Positions 38,529-49,791 of a DNA stretch of 64,000 nucleotides are shown here, in pieces. A program made the translations under genes and the position numbers. The notes below the pieces were generated by a model. The model had not been told where the DNA came from. It saw only the letters and a list, made by a program, of their open reading frames with translations, and did no database searches. This stretch comes from Lasiodiplodia sp. COLG20. Taxonomy: Eukaryota; Ascomycota; Dothideomycetes; Botryosphaeriales; Botryosphaeriaceae. Position 1 is the stretch's first letter, and the number at the start of each line of letters is the position of its first letter. The stretch spans positions 3,286,001 through 3,350,000 of the forward strand of contig VNWV01000002.1 of assembly GCA_009801085.1 (NCBI GenBank), given 5' to 3'.

Positions 38529-39635
38529 ATGGGTCCATCGCTATTAGGCATCTCCAGAGAACTCCGAGACTTGATCTGGGAATTCTGTCTCACGACGCCC
38601 CGGACGCCGCCCCCCGTGCCATCTGGAGACAGGACGACCAACTCGGAATGGGACCAACGATACTTCTTTTGCACCAACGACGACGAGTCTATGATAGGCT
38701 ATCCCAACCGGACGCCGCACATAGCATGCATTCCGCTGCTGCAGACTTCACGCCAGATCAACGCCGAAGTCCACGAGACAATAGCCCGTCTCTACTCGCA
38801 ACGACGCATGGACTGCACTCTGCAGCTGACCATCTATCGGGAAAAATACTTTCTTTTGGACTGGCTCTGCCTGCCGGTTAATTCGTTGCACTATGACAAC
38901 TGGATAATAAACTTTCGACTGGTCGAGCCGCCGGTCTGGCACGTGGACGACGAGACTGGCGAGCCGGACCAGTCAATGCTGGAGACGTTCCACCCGGACC
39001 GGTACCCGCGTGTGCTGTGGTGCTATTTTTACATCCTGCAGCGTTTCCTCGAACGCGGGCCAGGCTTCAGGAGCAACCCGGAGTTCCACATCACGCAGGC
39101 GCCGCCCAAGACACGCAGCCTGCGCCGACTGGTCGTAGACATCAGCACTAAGGTTCATCCTACCTCTTCCTCTCCGGCCGTGGCGCTGGCGGAGGATCAG
39201 TACCGCGGAACCGAGCATTGCGGCCTTCGAAACCGCAAGCCCACCAGCTTCGCCGAGTGGCAGAAGTTCTACGCAGGCGGCATGATCAATCCGCACTACT
39301 ACGCACAGCAGGCGCGATTCCTCACCGAAGAATGGATCTTCAGCAACAAACTGCAATCCCAGGCGCGCATGGCATTCGAGAGCCACGAACACATCCAGAT
39401 GCGGACCGACGGAAAGCTGCTGCCAGGGGCTGAATGGAACCTTCGCACGCTGACCGGTTCGGCGTACAAGTGTCCAAATGGCGTGAGATGCGCAGTGCTT
39501 GACCGCAACACCAGGATGCCGATCCAGAAGCTGTATGGATCTCTGGTGGATCCAGAGCTTGCGAGAAAAAAGGAATACGAGGACCAGGACAAGCTGCATG
39601 GAGGAGCCGAAGCCTTTCCTGAGGGAACCCTGTAA
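38529..39635 (+). CDS. 2EXR/F-box-like fungal protein, paralogue A
   Basis: Single-exon gene, 368 aa, function unknown. It opens with LLGISRELRDLIWEF, the hallmark start of a large fungal family sometimes annotated as 2EXR or F-box-like domain proteins, and continues with LLQTSRQINAEVHETIARLY and a hydrophobic core YFLLDWLCLP (about residues 110-125). No signal peptide or transmembrane segment is visible. The next gene is a clear paralogue in the same orientation, sharing the RELRDLIWE start, RQINAEV and DWLC-P motifs in the same order, so the pair arose by tandem duplication. If the N-terminal motif does bind Skp1, a ubiquitin-ligase adaptor role is possible; this is inference only. Confidence 0.75.
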   Translation: MGPSLLGISRELRDLIWEFCLTTPRTPPPVPSGDRTTNSEWDQRYFFCTNDDESMIGYPNRTPHIACIPLLQTSRQINAEVHETIARLYSQRRMDCTLQLTIYREKYFLLDWLCLPVNSLHYDNWIINFRLVEPPVWHVDDETGEPDQSMLETFHPDRYPRVLWCYFYILQRFLERGPGFRSNPEFHITQAPPKTRSLRRLVVDISTKVHPTSSSPAVALAEDQYRGTEHCGLRNRKPTSFAEWQKFYAGGMINPHYYAQQARFLTEEWIFSNKLQSQARMAFESHEHIQMRTDGKLLPGAEWNLRTLTGSAYKCPNGVRCAVLDRNTRMPIQKLYGSLVDPELARKKEYEDQDKLHGGAEAFPEGTL

Positions 39636-40317
39636 GCGGCGATGAAGAGGGAAAGAGCTATCAGCAAGGTGTAATAAGAGGATAATAAGAATTAGACATG
39701 GTTATGACAAACGTAGGGCTTCACCGAGACTGAGGCACGTTGAAGACTAGAGCAAAGTATAGATCAACGCCCCACCTGCTGTTTGTGGGGGTCTCAGTCG
39801 GGACTGCAGGCGATGAAGGTGACGAAGGGGCCATGGTTGATAGCCGAGTCACCCGAGGTTGGATCCCAGCAGGCGGTAAGGGCGTGAGAGGGCGCAAATG
39901 CCGAGAACAACTCCGTTGCGCACAAGCTTTTAGCGTCCGGCAGACAGTGGTTAAGCGTTGGCGGGTAACGGTTGCCGGCTCCGCTGGGCTCCGCTGGGCT
40001 CGAAGCTGGCATGCGCGCCCAAATACTTGCCACCTGGGCGAGACATGCTGAATGCTGACGTGTCGGTCTCACCAAGACAAACAGACGCGTCGTTTTGCTC
40101 GAGCTGAAGAGGTGCTTGGCCGCAGGTCTGGATGTCCCCACATCACGTGACTGTGTAGCTGACTAAGGCACCCCGCCCCCGCCTCGCGCTTACCCAGCGT
40201 CTGGGTAGGTCTTCTCCACCTTAACCTCACCGCCCGCACCGACATGACCTCAGCTCGATTGCCAGAGAGCCGCCACGGCTCCCATGAACCTTAGGCGCAA
40301 TCCCGAATCCTGGCGTC
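39636..40317. other. Intergenic between tandem paralogues
   Basis: About 680 bp with no supported gene. Presumably it holds the 3' end of paralogue A and the promoter of paralogue B; a tandem CTCCGCTGGG duplication occurs at about 39979-39998. Confidence 0.4.
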
Positions 40318-41715
40318 ATGAAATCAAGGCCTTGTGACACATCTGCACCCTCGAAACGGAACGCCGAGCCCGCCGCGGGCCAGACCGAGCCTAGCCTAGA
40401 CATCTGCCACCTCCTTCTACTTCCGCGCGAACTCCGCGACCTTATTTGGGAGTACAGCCTGCTGTCCACTCATACGCCCCCCGCTCAATCTTCACCTCCA
40501 AGAATCACCTCTGATTACCGCCAATACGACTCATGGGGTGAGGAAGCGAATTACTACCCGCGGCGCACCCGCGTCAACAGCACTACTCTGCTCTGCTGCA
40601 GCCGTCAAATCAACGCCGAGGTCTCCGATGCCATTGACCGACTACGCGCGCAGCGGCGGCTAACATGTTCGCTACGCATCCTGCTCCGGAACGAGATGTA
40701 CCTCTTCGTTGACTGGCTTTGCGTCCCCGCCGTAGCAACCCACTACGACGCCGTCCACATCGACTTCAAAACCGTGGGCAAGCCTCAACCAATAGGCGGC
40801 GGCAGCCTGCGTGGCTTGCCCATCAAGACGGTCCACCCGTCCGCCCTACCGGGACATCCTTCGCAGAACCCGAACACCTCGTCGTCCATCTCGCGCACCA
40901 GGGCGCCCTGGTCATCGCTCCTATACGAGCCCAAGGACCGCGACTTTTCCTTCCACCGCCACCTGTTCAAGCTACTCGCCCGGCTGCGCAACTACGGCCC
41001 CTCCTTCCTCGGCGACCCGGTCATCTTCTCCGCCATCACCACTCCTCCCAGCAGCGGCACCTTCTCCTCGTCCTCAATACCATCATCACAGCAATCCCTG
41101 AGCAGTAGTAGTAGTAGCCGCCGTCGAGCGCCGCCGAGCCCGACGACCTTCAGCACCCTGACCATCAACGTCCTGACGCCGCCCTCGTCGCACACGGACC
41201 CGTCCGCCTTCCGCCCGCCGCTCTACCCCTGGCTCATCTGCGGCGGCAGGGACGAAACCGCCTTCCGCCAGCGCTGGATCGCCGTCGTCCGCCGCTACCA
41301 GCGCGAATGTAGCAGCAGCAGCAGTAGCAGCAGCAACTTCCCCGGCGCCAGCGGCGGTAGCGGCATGCTCGTCCCACCCACCGTCGTCGCCGCCTGCTGC
41401 CGCGAGTTCTTCGCCTGGGCCATGCACGCACGCAGCACCGCCGGCGCCGGCGCTGGCGGCGTTGGCGTCGGCAAGGGCCAGAACGCCTTCTTAAAAGACG
41501 GCTTCGGCGACGTAAGGGTGCTGTTGGATGGGAGCGAGGACTTGGGGCTGGAGAGCGGCGGCGAGCCCGAGATGATGAGGGCGCCGGGGCAGAGCAGGGG
41601 GAGGAGCTGGTGGGAGCCCGTGTTCAAGGATGAGGCTGAGGCGCTTGCGTGCGATGGGGGTGAGGGGTTGCATAGGTATTGTAAGGTGACGAGGGAGTTG
41701 AGAAGGAGGGGGTAA
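40318..41715 (+). CDS. 2EXR/F-box-like fungal protein, paralogue B
   Basis: Single-exon gene, 465 aa, function unknown. The N-terminal third matches the upstream gene: LLLLPRELRDLIWEYSLL near residue 37, LLCCSRQINAEVSDAIDRLR, and YLFVDWLCVP. It is about 100 residues longer, mainly through low-complexity insertions: a poly-Ser stretch encoded at 41056-41120, a second encoded by an AGC array at 41311-41335, and a Gly/Ala-rich part near 41430-41480. The C-terminal region is otherwise unlike paralogue A. Microsatellite-driven length change and divergence of the C-terminus suggest relaxed constraint after duplication. Confidence 0.72.
   Translation: MKSRPCDTSAPSKRNAEPAAGQTEPSLDICHLLLLPRELRDLIWEYSLLSTHTPPAQSSPPRITSDYRQYDSWGEEANYYPRRTRVNSTTLLCCSRQINAEVSDAIDRLRAQRRLTCSLRILLRNEMYLFVDWLCVPAVATHYDAVHIDFKTVGKPQPIGGGSLRGLPIKTVHPSALPGHPSQNPNTSSSISRTRAPWSSLLYEPKDRDFSFHRHLFKLLARLRNYGPSFLGDPVIFSAITTPPSSGTFSSSSIPSSQQSLSSSSSSRRRAPPSPTTFSTLTINVLTPPSSHTDPSAFRPPLYPWLICGGRDETAFRQRWIAVVRRYQRECSSSSSSSSNFPGASGGSGMLVPPTVVAACCREFFAWAMHARSTAGAGAGGVGVGKGQNAFLKDGFGDVRVLLDGSEDLGLESGGEPEMMRAPGQSRGRSWWEPVFKDEAEALACDGGEGLHRYCKVTRELRRRG
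41101..41118 (+). repeat. AGC/AGT trinucleotide array (poly-Ser)
   Basis: Six Ser codons in a row (AGCAGTAGTAGTAGTAGC) inside paralogue B; an expandable microsatellite in coding sequence. Confidence 0.8.
41311..41335 (+). repeat. AGC trinucleotide array (poly-Ser)
   Basis: Eight consecutive Ser codons, nearly all AGC, inside paralogue B. No comparable array occurs in paralogue A. Confidence 0.8.
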
Positions 41716-42338
41716 TTCGGATTGGTAGAGAGACGGGAGGGCTGGCGTGATGGGTCGCTTTGGCTCTGAATCGGAGACTAAACCGGCCGTTGACTGCAAG
41801 ATAGCTATTCTTAAGGTGGGCCCAATCAAAAGTGTCTGGTAAACAGACTATTGCCCTAACTTTCTAAACTCAGCGTTTACATCAGGATATCTGCTTCAAT
41901 TGGTGCCCACACCAGGCAAGGGTATTGTAGCCGAAAGTTAACGTGAATTACCTTTAAATCGTGCCGCGGGTAGTTAAAGCGATTGTCCAGACATTAATGT
42001 AGAAGTTTATACTCCCGTCTGATAATAGGTTCTACTACTCATATAATATAGTTATCCTTGTTCTAGAGCCCTGTTACTTTTCGCGCTAGCTTAAGTTGTA
42101 ATACCTATCTGTAAAGCTTAGGTATTTGTGAGAATGAATCAATGACTACATAACCAGCACGGAGAGATGGGTACCAGGAATTCTAGCAGCAAATCATTCA
42201 ATTCAGACCTTTTGTCGATCGCCTATATCCGGGGCGATCTTCCTAACGCCATTATTACCCTATATACTCTTACATGCAGAGAGCCGGTAATGTGTTTCGA
42301 CTGGAAGCAATCCCCTAATGTCCTCTAGATGCCTTCCT
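41716..42338. other. AT-rich intergenic patch, possible decayed repeat
   Basis: From about 41830 to 42260 the sequence is markedly richer in A/T and in TpA dinucleotides than its surroundings, with no open frame. It lies between two convergent genes. The texture resembles repeat-induced point mutation (RIP) relics, but no element ends or second copy can be seen in this window. Confidence 0.4.
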
Positions 42339-43927
42339 CTACCGATACTGACCAAAGAAAATGTACAGCGTCTGGCGAATGGTGGACAGGTAGGTCGCGC
42401 CGTGGTCGGACCTCCCGAGCCACCACGCGAGCACGCCGACGGCGATGGCCATGGCGAAGCCGCTCGCCGGGCGCCTGTACAGCCAAAGCCCCCTCTTGAC
42501 GGCGGCTACCCTGGCCTTGTAGATGTTGGCGCGGCGGATCTGCTCCTCGTGCTTGGCGAACAGCTCCTCGCCCTGCTCCAGCGTCTGCGTCGTCAGAGCT
42601 CGCGGCTCGCGGGTTGTCCTGAGCACGCTGTAAGGCGAGATTGCCCGCCAGGCGCCGTAGGGGAGCGATTCGGGGGGCGTTTTGGTGAACAGCTCCACCG
42701 TCGATGAGATCAGGCCTTCCAGATCCAAGGGCTTGGGCAATTTCTGGAGCGTGACGTGAAGGACGTCGGTGTCGTCGGGGGAGATTTCGAGGAGCTCGTC
42801 TTTGCGGGTGAGAATGATCTGGAGGAGAGGTTTGTGTGTCAGCTTGGTAGCACAGAACCGTTGAACGCCCGGGTACACGTACGGACGCAAAGAGGTACAC
42901 CGAGAAGGCGGCCTCGCGTGCCAGCAGGAAGTCAAAGAGGCGCGCAATGTCGCCGTACTCCTGTATATCATGGGCGAACATTGTAATGGTGGCGGCCAGG
43001 GCGAAGAACGGCTCGGCCGGACGCAGGTGGGCGTATAGAGCTGGGTCGGCGGTGTAGAGAATGGAGGGTAGCAGTTTCAGATGGGCAATGGCTGCGTCGA
43101 GCGACGGAAGCATGAAATCGCGGATGCGCAGCAGCGACAGACGGGTCACAGCAGGCACAGCCAGATCGGAGCCGAGCACCAGCAGGAAGACCTGGACGAT
43201 GTCATGGTAGCCCTGGAAGTAGCACAAGCGGGGATGGCGGCGCAGGATCTGGGCAATGACATCGAATAGCTCTTCCTTGCGCTCCTCGATCTGCTGTTCC
43301 GACTGGTCTGCGGAGCGTCAGCGATTTGGAGCGGGGCGCTGGGGCGCCGAGGGGCCAGTAATACCCTTGGGGTAGTAGACAAAGGAGCGATTGACGTCCA
43401 GCTTGACCTGGTCCTCGTCATGATGCGGCTGAAGGTCGCTCCAGTCGGCGGACGAGCTGTCGCTGCGCGTGTCAGGGAGGGAGCCGAGGAGCAGCGGCCC
43501 TGCAGCACAGTCAGCGCATCGGGACCCGGTCGACTGGCTGGAGCGGCGGCGTACAGGCGTCGCGGCGCAGGCGGTCGCTGAGCAGGCCGCCCTTGGAGGT
43601 TGCAAGGCGGGTCAAGGTGTCGACGTCGGCGTCCCTGCATGCGCTGCGGATCTGCGCCGCCTTCAGATCGGCCCAGGCATCCGAGTCGCGGCGATCGCGC
43701 TGAGGCTGCGCGGGCTCGGGCTCGGGCGGCGCATGCTTCTCGTCGTCGGCTGGCGGGAGATGGAGCTCGTCGTGGGCGGACATGGGCGGCGCTTTGGAGC
43801 TCCGCAGGTTGGCGGCGTTCGGCGGCGGGTCGAGCGCGGCGGCCTTAGCTCGCAAGCTCCAGCCAAACGCGTCGGCGGTGACGCTATTGCGGCGGCTGAG
43901 GCGCGCGGAGGAGTGATGCTGATGCAT
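42339..43927 (-). CDS. TBC-domain Rab GTPase-activating protein, Gyp8/TBC1D20 type
   Basis: Predicted GTPase-activating protein for an early-secretory Rab (Gyp8 and TBC1D20 act on Ypt1/Rab1). Exons, reading leftward: 43927-43555, 43499-43365, 43307-42883 and 42818-42339, giving 470 aa; introns of 55, 57 and 64 nt have GTACGC, GTATTA and GTACGT donors. The TBC core is clear: LLSDRLRRDAWPLLLGSLPD (arginine finger region), DEDQVKLDVNRSFVYYPK, then RRHPRLCYFQGYHDIVQVFL (glutamine finger in YFQGYHD) and AHDIQEYGDIARLFDFLLAR. A C-terminal hydrophobic segment (FAMAIAVGVLAWWLG) near residue 435 fits the ER tail anchor of this subfamily. The ATG at 43927 is the first in frame. It shares a divergent promoter with the MMS1-like gene. 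Confidence 0.88.
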
Positions 43928-44439
43928 GACGGCCAAGGTCTCGACCTGCGTGACTTGACTTCACATTTTTTTTCCAGCACTTTGTGACCTGTTGCATTTC
44001 GCTGACATTCGCGCCCCACGGGTTATGCGCACGAAGTCGCGCGCCCCGCGTGTCCCGACACCTATTTTGTCTGCCTGCATCATTCTGCATCCCCAGAACG
44101 GCACTCACGTCTCTTCATGTCGCCCCGCGAGCCCCGGCCCTCGCTGTCCTGAGCGCAAACCACCACCGCGCCCTCGGCTCCGCCTAGCTGGATGAGGCTT
44201 TAGAACCGTCTTCTCCACCATGCCACCGCAATTGCCGCAACCGCCCGTATCAATCCTCCGCATGCCTGCCTCCAGGCCCCAGTAGCTGCCTCCTTTCCTC
44301 TCTCCCAGGCCCTCTCCAGCCTGAGCCTCGTCGCCGAGCTCTCACCTCCTTACCAATCCGCTGAGTCCTGCGTCGAGCCACCCCAGTCGCCTGTTCCATA
44401 CGCCCGCTTATTGCCACCCACGCCTATTAATAGCAGGGT
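43928..44439. promoter_or_regulatory. Divergent promoter, RabGAP / MMS1-like gene
   Basis: 512 bp between two start codons pointing away from each other. The part near 44090-44440 is C-rich on the + strand, as expected for the leader of the rightward gene. No specific factor site is claimed. Confidence 0.5.
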
Positions 44440-47400
44440 ATGCCCCCGATGGCTCTTCAAACTGGCGTCTTTGAAAACGGCCGCTGGGTCACCCGCCGCG
44501 TGAGCATACAGGACATTTTGCAGCAAAACACCCAGCGCGAGTCTTCTCAGGAGCAACTCCCCGTCAAGGCCCCCATGGAGCAGCCAGTGGTCGGCCTGCT
44601 CTCGCGCACAGTCCTCCAGAGCCCCGTCGTCAACTGGATCATCCCCGCCCGCGTGCGCAACCGGGAGAAGAACGATGTTGTTTTCATCGGCGAGGACTTC
44701 ATTCACCTAAAAGAGATTCTCCCCAACGCACATCTCGAGCATGTCAGCACCAAAGCTGATTTTGGATCCCGCATCCGCGCCGCCAGGGTCTTTGGTGAGC
44801 CTAGGAAGTTCATCCATCCGCCCATGACTGAAAAGGCCCAAATCCCCATGGAAATAGATTGGAATGAACTCGTCCCGCCACAGATCCTCGTTCTCACCTT
44901 GGAGTCCCAAGAGCTTCTGTTCCTGTTCGCTCGCCCCAGGAGAGACGGCACAGTCGAATGGAAGGAGAGTTGCATACCGCTCTCTCCAGACGCCTCTCTT
45001 CTTGAACAGCCGGGGAAGCATTTGGCTGTAGATCCCCGTTCCAGAGCTCTCGCTGTAGGCGCTGCCGAGAGCTCCATTTTCATATATGCCGCCAAGACCA
45101 TGCCTGAGCTGCGAAGCAACATTTCTCATGATACCCAAAACTGGACGCCGCTCAAGTCGGAGCGGCCAGTTGCCATTCCAGGAACCATCCTGAAGATGGA
45201 ATTCCTCTACCCAGAACCAGACGATGAGCATCACGTAATACTTTTGGTTATATATTCCAGAGACGGCAAGACCCGCATGTCCTGTTATGAATGGGACAAC
45301 AGACAAGGCCTGTCGCACATCCGTCCAGTAGTCGAAGGCTTTCCGCTCTCTCACAGTAAGTCGTCTTGTTGCTCTTCTCAGCCAGCCGCTAATGCTTTCT
45401 CCAGACCAACGCAATCCCCAACTGCTAATTCCACTCCAACATGGCCCCTCTTTCATTCTTGCGGGCCATGTCGAGATATACATCCACCAGGAAATCATGA
45501 CGGGCAACCCAAAGAGGAGTTCTGTGAGCCTCTCCAAAGAAGAGGGTCCAAGACATCCTGGAAATTCACGTCGTTTCCCGACGTGGACTAGTTGGGCAAG
45601 GACGGGCCGTAACTGGATCTGGAACAATAAGCAAGAAGAAAACTTCTACCTCGTGCGTGAAGACGGTGTTGTGCACTACATGCAAGTCAATTCCCGCAGT
45701 GGTGCTTTGACCAGCAAAGCTGGCCACTTCATGTGCAACGTCGCGTCAGCATTCGCAAGTCTGGATGTAGGCTATTACCTAGATACGCCTGATGTCCTGG
45801 TGACGGCCGGCGACATGTCTGCGGGCGAAATCGTCAAGGTACGTTGTGCTGCACCTCCTGATTGGACAATGCCTGACATCCCGGTATAGATTGGCCAGTG
45901 GCGGGATGAGATTCAGTTCAACGACCGAAAAGGCTCTCAGAGGACACGCGCTCAAATAATGGAGCCTGATTTCATTAATTCCATTCAGAACTGGTCGCCA
46001 ACGCTGGACCTGATTCTGGCAGATGAAGCTCATTCCAGCAATCCCATCGGTGGTGTAAGGCGACGAGTTCTCGGAACATCCGGCAGAAGCCCGTACGGTG
46101 CGATCACAGAGATCCGAGCTGGCCTCAACGCCAAACTGGGCCTTACATTCGACGAAGACGATCTCGCAGGCGTCACAGGTCTTTGGTCATTCCCGGACTC
46201 ATCAGCAGACGGCGTATTTTTCTTGTTGTCGTTCCCTTCCTCAAGCCTGCTTCTCCATATCGCCGGCGATGCCTCGGGCGTTGATACTGACTTCGACGAG
46301 GAGAACTCTGGGGTTGACTTCGAGAATGAAACCCTGGTTTCAGGTATGCTGGGCTACGGCCTTGCAGTTCAAATCACACCCAGGGGATTTATAGCCTTGG
46401 ACACATTTGCTCTGGGCAAGACACTGCCAAGAAAGGGTTCCTGGACGTTGCCCCCAGAAGAGGTGCTTCTTGCAGGTGCTGTCTGCTCTAAGCTGTCCAC
46501 AGCTTATGCCGGAATCCGTTCGCAGAACGGGCTTTCTCTCCAGGCGAAGAAAATAGAACCGTGGGGAGAAGAAGTAAAGTTCGAGTCTACGTCGTCAATT
46601 TCTTTGAGCGCAGATCCCACTTGCGTCGAGGTGCTGGGATATGATCATGCAAATATGCTCTTTGTGGCCACAACTGATGGCCTGATCCGGCTGTACAAGA
46701 TTCAAGAAGATGGAAGCGTTGGGCGGCTGTTAGAGCAACATCAGATCTGGCAAGATGCATCCACACAAGAAACATTGAATGCTTGTCAGAGTGCAGTGCT
46801 TCTGCACGACAATCCGCCGAATGCTTCCAAAACGGACATTGCGATCGTGTGCGGCCTTCGAAGCGGTGATCTATACATCATTGAACTCTCCTGTACAGCA
46901 CTCACGCATAAACTCAATGAAACGACATCAGCACTGCCGACAACCCCTGCCGCCATATCTTCTACAAAGAGGATAACCCTTGGCCAAACACCAGCCGCCG
47001 TTGTCAAAGATACGGAGGGAGGCATCAGCCTCGCATTTGCCACCTGCGGCGCTGAGTTCTACCGTCTGGACTACAGCATGGGGCGTCGCATCGGCCTCGA
47101 AGTCACCAACATTTGGTTCACTGATCGAAATCGGCCCAGCCTGCGTCAGAATCCCGTCTCATCAATTTGCAGAGTGCCACGCGAAGACTACTTGATACGG
47201 GATCTCGGTGGAGCGTTGGTGTGCATCTCTGGCACGTCATTTTATGTTGCACAGCTGGAAGAGGAGAGACACATTGTTCCCAGGAGCATCCCGGTCAAAG
47301 GAACCCCGAATAGGGTCATATATTCGGAGGAGCTCAAGGCCGTTTTCGTTGCTTGTCTGGAATCCCACGTTTTTGATCCAGCAACGCGAGACGGCCGCCA

Positions 47401-49158
47401 GCGTCGGTATGCTCAGAGCTATATTCGAATGCATGACGATCGCCCTGGATCTCCAAGCACGGAGGTCATCGCAGAGTATTCCTTGAGCCCAACAGCCAGG
47501 GTCAATGCCCTTACAACGTGGACTCTCGAAAGTAGTGGAAGGAAATATGTCCATGTTGTAGTGGGCACTGTTGAAGGCGACGGAAGGAAGGGGACTGTTG
47601 TCTGCATTCAAAGGGCTACGAAAGATGGCACGACGAAGTTGGAGAAGACCAAGGAGATGAAACTCAAGCAGCAAGTCACTGCGATCGCGAGTTATGGGGA
47701 ATCAAATTTCCTTGTGGTATGTTACGGAAACAGGTTGCTTGTCTACCAATATAATGAGGAGACGAAGAGGTGAGTACTCTTTGTTAGACATTTCACCCAC
47801 GGTTCTGACCCGAATATTTCAGGATTCAAACGGCTGGAGAACACGATCTGCCGTCTCCCGGCCTCTACGTTACCACAGAAGCGCCGTTCATTTACGTCTC
47901 AACCGCCTGCGATTCTCTCATCATTCTAAAGGTTGAGCATGACTCGCAAGACCGGACTCCTAATTCCATGAGATTCGAGCTCCTCTTTTCAGACAGACAG
48001 GCTCGCGATACTTCATTCCATCTACCGCTAGATGTTCCCCAGATCTCGAAGAAGAAGTCCACCAACACGCCATATGGTGCCTTCGATGGACTTGGCTCTG
48101 GCGGTTTAGGCGATGGGCACAGCTATGGCTTTGCTAAACCAAGTTCACCATCCGCCCCTTCGTCCAATCTGGTCTTAGTGGCCGATAAAGCTGGCTCACT
48201 AACACTTCTCCATTTACCCCGGCGACGGACGCAGCAAACCGCTGCACCGACCTTGCTTGAGGCTTCTCTGCCTCGCAGCGTCATGCGTCTCCGGCGAGGT
48301 TTGGTCAGGCCAACACTCCAGTACCACCGCAATCAATCGCAGAGCTTCACCGCAGCGAACGGCGTCCTCGTCAACGACATCATCGGAGCGGCATCGGACG
48401 GGACACTGTTCGGCCTCTCGCTCGTCGACGAGAAGGCGTGGCGCCTACTGCGCTTCCTCCAAAACCTCTGCAATGTGCTGGATCGAGAGAGGCGGGCGGA
48501 GCGGCCAGGTGGGATGCTCGTCCCGCTCGTCAACCTGGGAGTGTCTCACCGTCTGATCGCAGGGCCTGTGAGGCTTGTCGACGAGGCGGACGTCGTCGCC
48601 TTGGAGGCAGCAGCAGCGACGCAGGCGGATGGCATGGACGTCGACGGAGCGACCGATTACGGCGACTTCGACGACGCGGACATGGACCTCGATCGGTCTT
48701 CATCATCGCCCGCGGCCGATTCGTCGTCCTCGTCGTCGTTCGCGTCGGTCCATCCCGCCGTCCGTACGAATCACCAGCGTGCTTCCGGCAACGGGACCAC
48801 GCTTCATGCTCACGGCCCGCGGCTGCACACGCAGAACCGTAGCGCCGAGGCGCTGCTGCGCGCCCTAGATCCGGACAAGGATTTGGCAGGGCTCAAGCGG
48901 CGCACTGCTTACCATGTTGACGGAGACGCGCTGATGCGCTTCATGGGTAGGGAAGGGGAGAATTTGCTGAAGCTGATGCTGGAAGTGGTTTGCGGAGGCG
49001 GCCCGGGAGAGGAAATTAGGTGGAAGTTTGTCGAGTATGCGCAAGATGTAGTGCAGGAGGAGGGCGCGGAGAAGATGATGGAAGAAGGCGGGGAGCTTGA
49101 GGTGATGGTGCGTAAAGTAGTGAAATGGTTGAGGGGCGTGTTGGCGCCAGTTCTATGA
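44440..49158 (+). CDS. MMS1/DDB1-like beta-propeller protein (MMS1_N family)
   Basis: Large nuclear-type WD/beta-propeller scaffold related to the N-terminal region of MMS1, DDB1, CPSF160 and SF3b130. Exons: 44440-45355, 45405-45838, 45890-47769 and 47823-49158, giving 1521 aa; introns of 49, 51 and 53 nt. The N-terminus (LLSRTVLQSPVVNWIIPARV, DVVFIGEDFIHLKEI) and the early ILVLTLESQELLFLF motif match fungal proteins annotated as 'mono-functional DNA-alkylating methyl methanesulfonate N-term domain'. Repeating beta-strand patterns continue (GMLGYGLAVQITPRGFIALD; MLFVATTDGLIRLYKIQEDG; VYSEELKAVFVACLES-like). Before the C-terminus there is an acidic/Ser-rich insert (about 48650-48750), then a helical tail (ENLLKLMLEVVCGGGPGEEI). 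In yeast MMS1 is an adaptor of the Rtt101 cullin ligase; whether this protein is MMS1 itself or another DDB1-like paralogue is undecided. Confidence 0.72.
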
Positions 49159-49791
49159 GGGACAGCGATTATGCCACACGCCTATGGGGGACCTTCACTT
49201 TTGCTCTGTATTTTTTTTTTTTGTTCTTCTCTTCTCACCTTCCGCTCCCTACCGCCAGACTTTTCCATAATCTTGGGAATGCCCAGCTGCAAGTGGGATA
49301 TCTAAGCTTTCGGTTGTATCTGGGTCTGGTTTCATGTTCACTCTAGCATTACTTATACCAGTAGCTTGCTTTTAGTTTGGGTGGTGTGCTCACTAGCAAC
49401 AGCGACTGCATGATAGACGGCCTCAGCATAACACAAATACGCATTTGTTAGCAATATGTGGAAGAGAGCGGTGCTTTGACATGTTGGGATTCTATTACGC
49501 TCTCTCAATGAAACATTCGTTTTGCCTAGACGCAATAATGCAGGGCGTTACAGGTGAAACGGTGGGACTGAAACAAGGGTCTGGTCAGAAGTTATTGCCA
49601 GCACTGGCTTGCTTGATGCAGTAAATTCCGGCCACGACATAAGTCGCAACGGTGTTACGTAGGCCATCGGGGCGAGTTCGGCATGACCGCAGCATCAAGT
49701 TGACAGCTCGCCTTCTCATCCAAGCTCCAGCTTCACAAACACCAAAGCTCCCCGCCGTCCAACCCCCACGCCGCTCTTTTGCTCGCCCAAC
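49159..49791. other. Intergenic, no gene seen
   Basis: Between two + strand genes. The T-rich start (T-run at about 49210-49222) is likely the 3' UTR of the MMS1-like gene. The C-rich end (49725-49790) is the leader of the YIPF gene. Confidence 0.45.

Noticed and set aside
42325..43227. Single 300-codon minus-strand frame as the RabGAP gene
   Set aside because: Its C-terminal third reads through a 64-nt intron into the wrong frame; the spliced model restores the conserved tail and membrane anchor.
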